64,000 nucleotides of DNA, from positions 496,001-560,000 of the forward strand of contig JAWHQI010000064.1 of NCBI GenBank assembly GCA_033032865.1, in the 5' to 3' direction. The notes beneath the pieces were generated by a model that searched no databases, was not told the DNA's origin, and saw only the letters and a program-made list of their open reading frames with translations. Of this stretch, positions 11,657 to 23,198 are shown in pieces. The position numbers and the translations under genes were made by a program. Position 1 is the first letter of the stretch. The number at the start of each line of letters is the position of its first letter. Source of the DNA: Dactylorhiza incarnata (lineage: Eukaryota > Streptophyta > Magnoliopsida > Asparagales > Orchidaceae).

Positions 11657-14600
11657 TGTAAGACCCTTTTTTTTTTGCAAAAACCACTGGGTCTTAGGCC
11701 CAGAACCGCCGTTTTGCGGTGACACCCTCGCTCGGGAAGGTCGCCACTACAAACGCCGATCCTGCCGGCCAATTCGATCACAAAGAAAAGTAAGGTTTAA
11801 ATGAATAAACAAACTAAGTCCATATCACATATAATTAAACCATCAAGAGACGTCCACATACATAACTGAAATAGAAAGATACGATAACAAGGGCTTCTGC
11901 CCGATAAAAAATAGCCTCACTACAAAGGTCACTCGCGGAAGCAAATCAACTAAAACAAACACTCACAGATCCTGTCATCTGTGCTCCTGAGCTAGACTGC
12001 CCCGCCTCCACTTGCACCGGCCTCTGGTGCTGCCCCGTCGCCGCGGTCTCCTAAAATGATAAGGTCCACCGACCGTCAGTCAAAATGACTCAGTCAATTC
12101 CCCACCCCTCCCCCCAAGGCTCCTAGGCACCGTATGGGGAGGAGGAAGCGGAGGACAAATAAGGGGTAATACAAAAGCAGATGGCAAGGTAAATTCTACG
12201 CTACACATGTGTTTATATATAAATGAAACGTGAAATAGAAGCAGCATGTAAGTATAGAGGCAAGTAAGCATTATAAAAATAACCATTGATTTATAGGGAT
12301 GCCCATACAAACCTATAGACCAAGGGGTCGTTTAGCAGGGCCTATCGTATAAAAAGTCTCATACCAATTAATACGATAGGTGTCAGGGATTGAATGCTAT
12401 GTTTATGTCATGACATGCAGAGTATGTTATTATGCGGTGATCAAACAAGTGCAACTCACCCACTACGACTCTATGCGCATAGACCTTTAGTTCCCCCTTT
12501 TTGGAGCTAGCAAGACTCCCAGGATACTCCCGTAGTGGCAAACGGAAGCGGTGGGTTGGGCCTCGCCCACCTCTAGGTTGGTATATGCACTACCAAACCT
12601 AGACCTATCGTACGCCTCCACAAAACCCGCGGAGCGCCTGCGTACTCTTACTGACTGGACCGCCAGACTTTTATGGCTAAGTGTAAATACCACACTTGCC
12701 GAGCCCAAGTATTAACGTCGGTGCAACGATCGCCAACACGAAGCACCCACCACCTTATGCACATGCAAAATATCTTCCATCAACTCCGAGCTACAAGCTC
12801 CCCGGGCTAACCCGCCCGTCACCAATAAACATCTCATAATCACAAGACCACCGGACTAAACCGGCTAGACTCCTATAAGAAAACCCTCGTAACACCATAC
12901 CTATATTCAACCTAGGTGCTCTAAGGACGCTAACGGGAAAAGACGATCTTTCGTCAACCCAAGACGACCTATCCCAAGGGTGGCTCCCCACCACCCTAGG
13001 ACTCACCAAACCCTAATTACTCCAGGGGTCCTCACATAACTATGTGATTACCACTCAACCCTCATATCTCCAAATCAATGACCACCAAATTGACCCTTAA
13101 TCCCCAAAGTTGCCAAAATGCTAAACGCAGACCACCGTCAACGTTTTGATGCTCATGGAGGGAGGTACACTAAATAATCAACTCTAGGGCCCAATGGATT
13201 TATTGGGGGTCCATGATACTTATTTAAGATCAAATCCAGAGTTTCATAATTTCTCTCACAATATTAATATTTGAAACAATTTTTCCAAAGGGAAAATTCC
13301 TAAGGTTTGAACTACAAGTGTACTTTTCTGACTTCCAATGCCTATCCCAATTTTTACATAAATCAAGAGTACCTAATAATCAGTAGATATAAATTTTTAG
13401 GAAAAACCAGCAAGATTTACTATTTTTTAAAAATTCCAAAACTCATTTATTTCCAATAAATTCCAAAGGAGGTACCCTCATATGATCTCTAAACCTTATG
13501 CAAATTAATACAGAGGTGATTCATAATAAAATATTCAGTCCTACAAAGTTTTACCATGTTCCACAGAGGGTACATTTGTAATTTCCACAGAGGATATATT
13601 TGTAATTAATTCCAAATTGAACTAGTGGTACCAAAAATATTGATCCATAAATTATGAGGACAATATAGTGGGTTCATGATGTATGAAATGTCATCCAGCA
13701 AAGTTTCATACAATTACAGGAATCTAATCACCCTAAAATCAATCATCCCAAAAATTGCCAACAATATGAATAATTACAATTTGAACCTCTAAAAGTTTTC
13801 TAATGGTTCTAATAGGTTCTCCAGAGATTTATAACATCAAGAATAAGTTGGTGACAGAAGATGGTTAATCAATAAGAATTATTTCTTCCTAAATCTCAAA
13901 AACCTAAATATTTACAAATCTACCCAAGGATTTATTACCTAGGATTGGCAACTCCAAATCCCTCCAATTTCTCACAGTAGCATGCTCTGGTCACCATGAC
14001 CATCTCTCCAAAATTTCAAGTCAAACCATTAAGGTTTGACCCCTCTTTCTTCATTGGCCTCTAAATGCACCCCTTTAGGGTTTAACCTAGGGTTATGGTC
14101 AAAACTCACCCAAATCCACCTAAACTTCTTGTGAGGGTATTAAAACACTCTTAGAACTCAGAGAAGGATATTGCACTTCTCTCCATGGACAAACACTCCT
14201 ATGTCCTTCACAAACCCTAAAGGACCTCCTAAGGTTAACCACTAGGGTTTAAGGGCACACTAAGCCCTAACTCATCCAAAGTTGCTCCTTGGGGTGTCCC
14301 ATACACCCCAAGTCAGTGACCAAGGTCACCCCTTCAATCAGTGGGAGGAAACCCCTCCACACTCCAAAATTTACTTAAGTTCATTGTTGCCCTAAACATG
14401 ACCCTTAAGCAAACAAATGTCCAAGGGAAACCCCCTACTTTGCCTAAGTCCAAGCTACTCATTACACTGGTCAGAGGTCAGTGAATGACCACCCATGATC
14501 CTACCAACATTTGGTGAGGAGTGGGGTTCTATTGGGTACCTAATTGGGGTGCTAATAGCATTTAGCCCCTTTTTGATTTACTAGGGCAAACCTCCTCCAA

Positions 14601-16853
14601 TGGCCACCAAATTTGGACCAATGGTGGGCATGTTGGAGGGTGATGTGCACCCCAAATATGAAGCCAAATGGCTTTGTGGAAGAGTGGGGGCACTCACCCA
14701 AAGTTTTTCCTAAACCTAGGGAGCCTAAGGTTGTCTTGGTGAATTACCCCACCAAATCAACTCCAAAAATAATAATATTTTAACAAGGGACCCTACTTAC
14801 TCTCTAGGACCACCCATCCAAGTTTGGAAGGGTTTTGAGGTGTTTAGGGCACCTAATTAGGTCCCACAAGGATTATTGAACTTTTCCAAAAATCATGGGT
14901 AAAAGTTCTCCAATCAATCTGATTTTTGGACATGACCTACATATGTATAAGACTAGCCTACACCCAAAATTTCAAGTCATTTGGAGTTCTATATTGGTGT
15001 GGGCATCAAAAAATCTACTCTGGTTAGCCTTAAGGACAATCCTCACCAAAATGAGTGTTGTGCCCTAACCAGGGTCCAAAAAGAGTGATCTTAATTTTGG
15101 ATTAAACTAGACCTCAAGGGCTCCAACTTTGATGTTGGACACATTTTACCTAGAGGCCTCTAAGTATTTTTAACAGAATTAATTAGGTGTTGCATTTTAA
15201 TCACAGATAATAGGGATTTGAACTAAGTGGCGCACGAATCTTGGCGCAGATCTAACAGCGCCCGTTCATCGTCCCCGATAACCAGTGGCTGAGATCTACC
15301 GCGCCTGGGCCGAAAGAATTTGGATTTCCCAGCCACCTGAGCGCCGCCCCGGCCGACCAACGCCACCACCACCTGCGTTGAGGTGGGGGCCGGCGATGAG
15401 CGGTGTTTGCTCGGCCGGAGGTGGCCGGAATCTCGATCTGGAAGAGGAAGCCCAACCCGATCAACGGGAGGCTTGGATGGCTTGATTCCCGGCCAATTGG
15501 CCACGAAACGAGCCGCCGGCGATTGGGATCTAATCCTCAGGGGTCAGGGAAGGGAATCGGACCTGCTGATGAGCTTGCCGACGGGTTGTCCTCGTGTACA
15601 CCATGGGAGCTCGGGGTGGTTGCGACGCCATGCCGATTTAAGCCTACAGCACACGATTTCCTCTGAAAGCTTGGGGGTTTCTCTCCTCTCCGGCTTCTGA
15701 AGGTGATGCGGGGGTCGAATGAAGGCAATGGTGGCTTTAACCACCAATGCCATTAATGGCCCCTTCGAATTCCTCCCAAGGCCGGCCCCCATTCATTCCC
15801 CCTGCCTTAATCCCTCTGGAAAACTGCTGGAAACTCCTTGTAATCGGCAGAGGAGATGAATGGAAGAGTTAATGGGGGGAGGCCAAGGGGGGAATCTTCT
15901 TAATGGCCATGAATGGCCTCTTTCTCTCACCTCAAAAATGGGGAAACCTCCATTTTCTCTCTCCTAATCACCATGGCCGGTTTTTCTAGTCTCTCCTGAG
16001 TTTAATGCTAGTCTACTTGGGCTGGTTGACCATCCAAATGAGTTAGCCCAATGGGATTGGGTTAGGTTTGAGAGATTTGACCTAAATTGGGCAATTTTGA
16101 CTTTTGGTCAAATTGGCCAATTGGGTGACCCTAGGATGGGGCTTTTGGGTCCTTTGGGTTCCAAATTAAGTTTATAAACAATTGGTGGGGTCAATTTGGT
16201 CATATGGGTCTTGGTTGACCCAATCTAAGCTAATTTGACCAAAACAGGCTAAATTGACTTTGGTCAAATTGAGCCCTAGGGTTGGCTTGGTCATGGGGCT
16301 TTTTGGTCCAATGGGTCCCCTATGATGTGATAACACTATGGGTAGGGTCAATTTAATATGGTGGTGGTCAATTAGGGTACTTTGCAAGGAATTGCCATTT
16401 TGACCTAAAAAGGGCATTTTGGTCAATCTGCACCCCTGGGGGCCCCATGATGTGGATTTTAGGTCTACTAGGTCTCTTATAGTATTCTAGAACTAGATGA
16501 GTGATCAATTTGACATGGTGAAGGTTAATTGGCTATAAATAGGCTACTTTGACCAATTTGGGGTTTTAGGTTGACTTTGGTCAAATTGGTCTCTTAGGTT
16601 GACCCCAATGGGCCCTTGGTGCCCTAAGGGGACCCTTAAAGGGTTAGGGATACTATGGTGGGGTCAAAAGGTCAAGTTGAGGCCCTAAGGTCCAACCCTA
16701 AGCTTGGTAAATGGAAATTGCTATTTGCAGACCAAAGGTGGTTTCTTCCTTCTTTCCTAAGCCATCAAGGTTAAAGGGATCTTCCTATGGTTTTGTCATG
16801 ACCTAGACATGACAAAACCAACTTAGGCGTCTAGCAGCTTGGGGGATGTTACA
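11657..16853 (-). repeat. Complete 5' LTR (5197 bp) of the Tekay-like element
   Basis: Minus-strand start TGTAACATCCCCC at 16853 and end GGGTCTTACA at 11657. The stretch 14140-16853 has no counterpart in the left LTR because of the deletion there. It includes a 158-bp degenerate tandem array (16085-16720), a GC-rich leader-like block (about 15230-15780) and AT-rich sequence. Reading frames inside the GC-rich block are not genes. Confidence 0.9.
16085..16720. repeat. Degenerate 158-bp tandem array in the LTR U3 region
   Basis: The word GACTTTGGTCAAATTG or close variants recurs at about 16099, 16257, 16412 and 16573, a spacing near 158. The words between them (GGGGTCAATTT, CTTTTTGGTCC) recur in the same order. 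The array lies about 130-770 bases after the LTR start. Confidence 0.65.
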
Positions 16854-17611
16854 CATGCTCCCTCCTCCCGGTCTTTCCTCTCCTCCAGGACTTGTTTGCC
16901 GCTTGAGACGAGCTCTTTACGGGCTCAAGCAGGCTCCTCGCGCATGGTTTGCTCGTTTCAGTTTGGCCATTACTACCGCCGGTTTTCAGTCGAGCCCGCA
17001 TGATCCAGCATTGTTTGTGCACTCCTCTTCTCATGTCTGGACTCTTCATTTACTTTATGTGGATGACATGATCATTACAGGTGATGACCCTACTCATGTG
17101 ACATTCGTCAAACATCACTTCCAGCAACAGTTTCAGATGACTGATCTTGGACAGCTGAGCTATTTCTTGGGTCTTGAGGTCACCTCTACATACCGTGGTT
17201 TTCAGCTCTCTCAGTGGCGTTACACATCAGACCTTCTAGCTCGGGCTGCTCTCTCTAACTCTCGCATCGTGGACACCCCTATGGAGCTTCACCTTCAGTT
17301 ACGACCGGACGATGGGGTTCCACTCTATGATCCTACTCGCTATCGTCACATTGTCGGGAGCCTCGTCTACCTTACTATTACTCGGCCCGACATTGCACAT
17401 GTTGTTCATGTTTTGAGCCAGTTTGTTGGTGCGCCTACCTCTGTGCATTATGGTCATCTACTATGGCCGTTGCGTTGTCTCCGGGCGACGACTTCACGTG
17501 GTCTCTTCTACTCCAGTAGCAGTTTTCTGCAGCTTCATGCTTACTCGGATGCTACTTGGGGCAGTGATCCCGTTGACCGCCGATCTGTCACTGGTTTCTG
17601 TCTATTCTTGG
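16854..17611 (+). pseudogene. Copia pol, second part: RT core and start of RNase H region
   Basis: This continues the RT frame cut at 5612. It holds the LYGLKQAPRAWF motif, the catalytic YVDD at 17056-17067 (LLYVDDMIITGDD) and LGQLSYFLGLEV. TRPDIAHVVHVLSQF follows, then the RNase H first aspartate in LHAYSDATWGSDP and SVTGFCLFL. It ends at the CTTGG target site of the inserted solo LTR. The run near GHLLWPLRCLRATTSRG departs from the usual family sequence, but the frame stays open. Confidence 0.92.
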
Positions 17612-18277
17612 TGTTGAAACCTGCAACAGGTCTCTTGAGTTCGGACCCACTGGGGGTGTAGCCGATGCTTACTTCTCCCTCACTAGACTCTCTTGACGGT
17701 GGATGTGAGAATATGAATAGACCCAATGCTGAAGCGAGGTGGTCCCGCCACACACCCGGAAGATCTTAGAGAGCTCCCCCTCCCAAACCAGAGCTCAACC
17801 GGGCACCTTGGAGGGCACTAGCAGCCGACCAAAAACTAGCATGGAGGAGAGGATTCTCTAAAATTGGATCTCCTCCAAGGTGCCCTTAAGGGTCTATTTA
17901 TAGATTTTTCTAGGCTGGTCTGCAAATAACATGAATCCGCCTTTTAATTTTACTAACAGCGCCCCAAATTGGTCTGCTAACAGCCTAACTCCGCTGTTCC
18001 GAAGGGCTGTTTGCAGCCCACCAGGGGTATTAGGGTCATTTCCCCCTCAAATCCTTTTGGGCGAGTGGTCCGTGAGGGCACCACTCGCTGGGCACCTGCT
18101 TAGCTGGGCGAATGCCCACGCTTCCGGGCGAGTGGTCCGTGAGGGCACCACTCGCCTAGCTCCTTCTCTTCCGCAGCTTACCCCCACCGACCCGGGGGTA
18201 CTTCCACCTCCTAGCCGGGGCGAATGATCTGGCTGACCTTGGCTTGAGGGGCCCACTCGGCGAATACGGGTTGTACA
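17612..18277 (-). mobile_element. Solo LTR of a gag-only Tat-like family relative, in copia RNase H
   Basis: It is flanked by target duplication CTTGG (17607-17611 and 18278-18282). It starts TGTTGAAACC and ends GGGTTGTACA, the same ends as the LTRs at 24206-25060 and 27918-28774. On the minus strand a TATA box (TATAAATAG) lies at about 17903-17892. Upstream of it are the inverted repeats GCGAGTGGT...ACCACTCGC at about 18060-18089 and 18127-18157. With no internal region, it is the product of LTR-LTR recombination. Removing it restores the copia frame (FCLFL-GTSLIAW). Confidence 0.92.
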
Positions 18278-18674
18278 CTTGGGTACTTCACTTATTGCCT
18301 GGAAGTCTAAGAAACAGACCGGGGTTTCTCGTTCCAGTACTGAGGCTGAGCTGCGTGTCATGGCTACTACTACTGAGGACATCATTTGGCTCCGCTGGCT
18401 TCTTGAGGATCTTGGTGTCTCTTCTCCGGATCCCACTCCACTCCACTATGATAACACCGGTGCCATTCAGATCACTTTGAATCCGGTGAAGCATTCTCTT
18501 TCCAAACACATTGGGGTGGATTCTTTCTTCCTTCGTGAGCAGTATGGTCGGGGAACTCTTGCTCCTTCCTTTGTTCCTTCTGAGCAGCATCTTGCAGACT
18601 TAATGACGAAGCCGCAGACTCGGTCCCAACATGCTTATCTATTATCCAAACTCTCGGTGTATGAACCCCCATGA
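18278..18674 (+). pseudogene. Copia RNase H, last part of the polyprotein
   Basis: The frame GTSLIAWKSKKQT continues the polyprotein. RNase H residues appear in SSTEAELR (glutamate), HYDNTGAIQ (aspartate) and the C-terminal SEQHLADLMTKP. The polyprotein ends at the TGA ending at 18674, next to the G-rich tract. The C-terminal style fits Ale/Retrofit elements. Confidence 0.9.
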
Positions 18675-18678
18675 GTTT

Positions 18679-18708
<30 letters not shown>
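18675..18708 (+). other. Polypurine tract with long G homopolymer
   Basis: GTTTGA is followed by about 28-30 G residues immediately before the 3' LTR. This is where plus-strand DNA synthesis would be primed. The run is much longer than usual and may be a true expansion or an assembly artefact. Confidence 0.75.
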
Positions 18709-18713
<5 letters not shown>

Positions 18714-18850
18714 GATGTATTATGTAACATATTGTATATTCTAGTGGTAGACCCTCTTAGGCTCACCTCTTGGTGTTGGGAACCCCTCTTGTGTGTGTAT
18801 ATATATGTATCCCTTTAGTGTGAATACATACAATATCTCTTTTCCTATCA
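18709..18850 (+). repeat. 3' LTR of the Ale-like copia element
   Basis: It matches 2512-2653, with the first T lost into the G run (GGTTAGATGTATTATG). It ends CCTATCA, followed by the target duplication ATAGG at 18851-18855. Confidence 0.92.
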
Positions 18851-18855
18851 ATAGG

Positions 18856-19140
18856 CTTCAGATGGCTCCAAACCCTCAGCCAAGTCACAACAAATTACTC
18901 CAATTTAACTATGTCATATTCCGGACCCAATGGTCCTGTAACTCTCTTCGGGCATAAAAATGCCCCAGGTTGGCATGCTTTCATCATCGCAATGATAGTA
19001 TGATAGCCTTAAACCCACCGACAATGTGTCTTTTATTTTCCTCCATTGTCTCATAACCCATAAAAATTGAATCTAGAACAAAGAGTCCAATTTCTAATCT
19101 TCCAATAAATTGTGATATGTTATTATAGAATTACTCTACT
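18856..19140. other. Unassigned flank
   Basis: This continues the sequence to the left of the copia target site (before 2507). No coding region or repeat structure is recognised. Confidence 0.5.
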
Positions 19141-21250
19141 TTGTTTCAGGAACCCACAAGATTACCTCCAACTCGAGAAATTGACCATAAGATAAAATTA
19201 GTGCCAGAGGCAGATACTCCAAAAATTAAACCCTTTAGGTATTCATATCATCAAAAGAATGAAATTGAGCGACTAATATATGAAATGTTGAAAGCCAGGC
19301 AAATTAGACCGAGCACCTCAAGCTTCAGTTCCCCGATAATATAGTTAGAAAAAAATGGAACATAGAGATTTTCTGTTGATTACAGAGCGCACAATAAAAT
19401 CACCATAAAAGATAAATTTCTCATCCCAACCATAAACAAATTATTAGATGAGTTGTTCGAGATCAGATATTTCTCCAAATTGGATTTACGCTCAGGATAT
19501 CATCAAATCAGAATGGATGCAAATGATATCATAAAACTGCGTTTAGAACTCATCAGGGGCATTATGAATTTATCGTAATGTTCTTTGGGCATCATGAATT
19601 TATCGTATGATTTGTAGCTGTTCATAGTGAGTTGTTTAGTTTTTTATGACATCATGATTTTTAGTTCAACTAAACAATTCACTATGAACAGCTATAACTT
19701 CCATAGAAGTATTGACAAAACATCAATTACTAATTAAATTATCTAAATGCTATTTTCTCATCTCAGAGATTGAGTTTTTAGGTCATTATATAAAGAATGG
19801 GGAGGTATCCCCTAACAAAAATAACATTGAGGCCATAGAAAGATTTTCAGCCACAACCGGCCAAAAGAAAGTCAAAGCGTTTTTAGGCCTCATCGGTTAC
19901 TATAAATAAATTATCAAAAAGTATACAATGATAAATTATTCCCTCGCTGAGTTACTAAAAAGGAATGCGTTCCACTGGAAACAAAAGATCCGAGAGGCTT
20001 TTGACATTTTAAAACGAAAACTATTTACTAAACCAAGTTTGATTTTGCCTGATTTCAAAGAATCATTTATTATGGAAATTGATGCATCAGGTACAGGGAT
20101 AGGGGATGTATTACTACAACAAAATAAATCCATCGCCTATTTTAGTAAGAAATTATCTTCTCTCATGCAATGGAAATCAACGTATATACGTGAGATTTAT
20201 GTCGTAAGGACTGTCGTAGCGAAATGGCGCCAATATTTACTATGACATCCAGAGCAGCATACTTTCCTATCCAAGTTATTAGGATACGGCCACAAAATCA
20301 AGTATAAATCGAGAAAACAAAATCAAGTAGCTCATACATTGCCCAGAAGCATAAAATGTTCAAAACAAAATCCCCTAAAAGCCTCCAAATGATTTCTAAG
20401 CCAACTTTTTTGCCAAATGACTTGGAACATGACTACGTATACGATCATCATACTCAGGCATTAATACAAACAATTACAACAGATCATACTCAAATACAGT
20501 TCAACTTATCATTCCAAATTGACGGCTTAGCTGAACGAGTTACCCGTTGCCTAGAGCAGTACCTGTATAATACGACATTTAATTCTTCGACCGACATGAA
20601 TACCTTTGAAGTCATGTACGGTCGACCTCCGTATAGATGGCTATCTTATTGTGCAGGTACCACAACAATGAAGTAGTCGAAGAAACAATGCAAAGCAAAG
20701 AGGAGATACTGCACAACCTAAAAGAGTATCTCGAAAGGTCACAACAACAAAAAAAGCTCAACGTCGACAAAAAATGCACAGAAATCAAATTCAAGGTAGG
20801 AGACTGGGTTCTCCTAAAGCTACATCCTTATAGACAACTCACAATGTCCCGACATGCCGGATGAAAACTAAATTTGATGTATTATGGGTTTTATCAGATT
20901 GCATAGGTCATTGGAGAAACCGCATACAAATTGCACCTACCTATGGAGGCAAAAAATACACCTGGTGTTCCATGTTTCCTTACTGAAATCTTACGCCTGC
21001 GACCCTCATCAACACATCGTGGAACTACCCCCACAAAGCTAGAAGAATCACCCACTACATGAACCATTGGCCGTCATTAGCACTCGCCGAATTCTCCGGC
21101 AAGGACAAGAAATATTACAAGGTCTCATTCAATGGAAAAGACTACCATCTACATAAAGTACCTGAGTGGATTTCTCCTTGCTTCAGTCTCACCCTCAAAT
21201 CTAGAACAAAATTGACAAAAATTTCCAGCAACCACGCAAAGCAAACAAAA
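19141..21250 (+). pseudogene. Decayed Ty3/gypsy pol, Reina-like chromovirus
   Basis: Broken fragments run in the correct order. RT N-terminus (EIDHKIKLVPEADTP; FRYSYHQKNEIERLIYEM), RT core ([17 protein letters not shown], about 19470-19520) and RT thumb (LIKLSKCYFLISEIEFLGH, 19712-19909) come first. RNase H follows (FIMEIDASGTGIGDVLLQQ, 19928-20245), then the integrase C-terminal part (MNTFEVMYGRPPYRWLSY; FKVGDWVLLKLHPYRQL, to 20864). A chromodomain-like stretch at about 21058-21210 reads EPLAVISTRRI, then GLIQWKRLPS. Most of the integrase core is deleted between about 20340 and 20560. Many stops and shifts show great age. The chromodomain and integrase style suggest the Reina clade. Confidence 0.82.
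19615..19694. repeat. 27-bp inverted repeat with 26-bp loop in the RT relic
   Basis: The arm at 19615-19641 (starts TAGCTGTTCATAG) is the reverse complement of the arm at 19668-19694 with one mismatch. The right arm keeps RT-like sense sequence after the remains of the catalytic motif (FYDIMIFSSTK, one aspartate short). The left arm is therefore probably an inverted copy created locally. Confidence 0.85.
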
Positions 21251-21466
21251 ACCAGTTGATCCAGAAGGCCGACATCACTACAACTTGGATGCAAAAAAAG
21301 GGGGCTTCATGGAAACCAAAAATCAGACACGCCAACAAAAATCAAACCACACCACAAACCTCAAGGTTTCCGAGAGGGGCGGAACTTACGATAAGCAAGG
21401 GTGTTTATCCATCGACTGAAACAACGAGTTACAACCTTAGATCTTTACAGCATATTATGTAACACT

Positions 21467-21780
21467 TGCTCCTCGCGATCATTGCTACTGCCATCAGCGT
21501 TGTTCTGGCCGGGGTCCACGTCATGCCTGAAGAACTTCCATCTCCGCCCCACCGAAGTCGCTAGGATTTGAGATCGAAATGAAATCAGCTATGCGTAAAC
21601 ATGCCCGCTCAATTTTTCTGCCGTTTAATACCAACTGCTATTACTTCTATTCTATATAATCAAATGTAATGAACTCTATATAAGGTTATGGAATTAGTTA
21701 ATAAAATAAGTTTATCTTCTTCTTCTATTTTTAATCTCCCTTTCATCTCTCCCGCAACTGACCACCTCTCTGGCCTTTTT
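21467..21780 (+). repeat. Possible 3' LTR remnant of the Reina-like element
   Basis: Sequence starting TGTAACACTTGCTCC follows the pol relic at the expected distance. Near 21660-21740 it has an AT-rich, T-rich stretch like a transcript end. No partner LTR or target duplication was found, so this is inferred from position and from the start motif. Confidence 0.35.
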
Positions 21781-21789
21781 TCGATAGCT

Positions 21790-23164
21790 TTAGGAATTGC
21801 GGCCGCCAAGACGTTACAGCCTCCACCAAACCGCCCAGCATGATGTTGAGAAAATACCAAAATCTCTCTTAGAAAAATCCAAGAGCCGTTTTGAATCCAA
21901 GTCTCCGGGGATCCAACACACCACCATGAAGCCAAGCCCAGGATGCAATGAGATGTCAAACATGAGCAACACTCAGACAGCAAAAAATAGCATGACAAAC
22001 ATCCTCCTCGGGATCCCCACAAAAAGGACAAGCTAGCATATCCAAGAATTACGACGCCGAAGGTTCCCACGGGGAGGATATCACGTGTAAGCCGCCTTAA
22101 GAAAAGTGGAACCTTAGGCGAGACTGTGCCCTTTCATACAAAATCCCAAGTAGACGGAGCAACGAGGAAGATGCCTCCCCATCCAAAGAAAAGGACCGGT
22201 GAATGAATCATATGGTAAGCACAACGAACTGAGAATAGCCTGTTTCAGAGTAGTGCCAAACCCATTGGTCCACCGATAACCTAGTTGATGTTCACGAATC
22301 GAATCAAGTAGCACTTCAATCTAATCTAAATTTGCAATAGAATGCATAGATTCGGATTCGTTCGAATATTCGGAATCGGATTCGTCGTGAAATGTTGAAT
22401 TTGAATTTATATTCGAATTCGGATTCGAACATGGATTCGAATTCAGATTTTATATTATATATAATATTCAAATATAATTATATTTAATATTTGATAACAT
22501 ATATATAATTGATTTAATCGTATATTTTACTATTCGTGAATCCTTCGAACATGAGTAAAATTATTCGGATTTGGATTCGAATTTGAAAAATACGAATTTA
22601 AATTGAATCTTCACTAATCGAATCCCGAATTATTCACGAACTATACTATTTGTGAACAACCCTACTCACGACCCAATGATATAGATAGAATCATCTCCGC
22701 GTCCCCGTAGAGAAATGTGACCGAATAAGAAAATAGTTCCAACCTCGACCATCCGGAAGAATAAGCTCCCCAACCCGCATCAGGCAAAGCGCAGCCGACC
22801 TCAGGGTTAACATCCAAAAAGAAGTAGGATGCGGTATCCACCAATCCGTCCAAATATTAATACTCGTCCATCCCGAGTCCACCGCAATACGAGAACCCTC
22901 CACCAAAACCGTTTGGGTCGAGAAAAAACTACACCAACAAAGAGAGGGGCGGTGATCAGCACGAGAACATGCTCTCCCGAGCGGCGCTACAAAACACTTT
23001 TTAGAGAACGACATATTCTGATGAGCGGCGCTAGGAAACGCTTTTTGGAGCACTTGAGGCACATTTTGGTAAGACCATTCCTCTATTAATGGCGAAAATG
23101 AGGTTAAGAGAGGAAGAAAGGGGAGGAAAGAAGTAGCACATGGCCACGAGGCCCGTCGTATCAA
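21790..23164 (-). pseudogene. L1-type LINE fragment: C-terminal end of ORF2 with zinc-finger region
   Basis: On the minus strand, from 23164 leftward, the sequence GSRIAVDSGWTSINIWTDWWIP resembles the post-RT region of plant L1 elements. After an AT-rich interruption comes a W-W spaced stretch (about 22260-22230). Then a PLFLRRLTRDILPVG-like segment (about 22110-22065) and a zinc-finger pattern CPFCGDPEEDVCHAIF (about 22045-21995) follow. That order matches the C-terminal zf-RVT region of plant non-LTR retrotransposons. The reading frame is broken several times. RT itself is not present, and no poly(A) tail or target duplication is evident. Confidence 0.65.
22287..22671. mobile_element. AT-rich MITE-like insertion in the LINE fragment
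   Basis: The ends are roughly inverted: TTGATGTTCACGAATCG on the left, and GGGTTGTTCACAAATAG when the right end is reverse complemented. The interior is built of recurring ATTCGAATTC and GGATTCGAA words, nearly self-complementary, with an AT-only centre. LINE-like coding sequence lies on both sides. The end style resembles hAT-related MITEs, but no clear 8-bp duplication was found. Confidence 0.4.
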
Positions 23165-23198
23165 TTTTAGACTTCTCGTGAATAAAAGAAGGGAGCTA

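Larger units (their letters stand above)
5613..16853 (-). mobile_element. Ty3/gypsy retrotransposon, Tekay/Del-like chromovirus, 3'-deleted
   Basis: This element is inserted in the copia RT gene with target duplication CATGC (5608-5612 and 16854-16858). Read on the minus strand it has a 5' LTR of 5197 bp (16853 to 11657) starting TGTAACATCCC, a Met-tRNA primer site, gag, protease, RT, RNase H and then an abrupt junction at 8096/8097 into the middle of the 3' LTR. The deletion removed the integrase (with any chromodomain), the polypurine tract and about 2.7 kb of the 3' LTR. LTR length, the TGTAACATCCC start and gag type point to Tekay/Del. The shared LTR parts are nearly identical, so the insertion looks recent. 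Confidence 0.92.
2512..18850 (+). mobile_element. Ty1/copia LTR retrotransposon, Ale/Retrofit-like, split by two insertions
   Basis: The element has matching 142-bp LTRs at 2512-2653 and 18709-18850 and a 5-bp target duplication ATAGG (2507-2511 and 18851-18855). It has a Met-tRNA-type primer site, the copia domain order gag, protease, integrase, RT, RNase H, and a G-rich polypurine tract before the 3' LTR. Without its insertions it would be about 4.4 kb. A gypsy element splits RT at 5613-16853 and a solo LTR splits RNase H at 17612-18277. The short LTRs and the RNase H sequence suggest the Ale lineage, judged by eye. Stops and frameshifts make it non-autonomous. Confidence 0.93.

Noticed and set aside
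15223..15792. Cluster of frames in a GC-rich block
   Set aside because: Inside the 5.2-kb LTR; several overlapping frames on both strands with no domain, as expected for a GC-rich leader.
5613..16853. A simple pair of solo LTRs at 5613-8096 and 11657-14139
   Set aside because: The right copy continues to 16853, the outer ends share the CATGC duplication, and gag and pol in one orientation lie between them, so this is a single element with a truncated 3' LTR.
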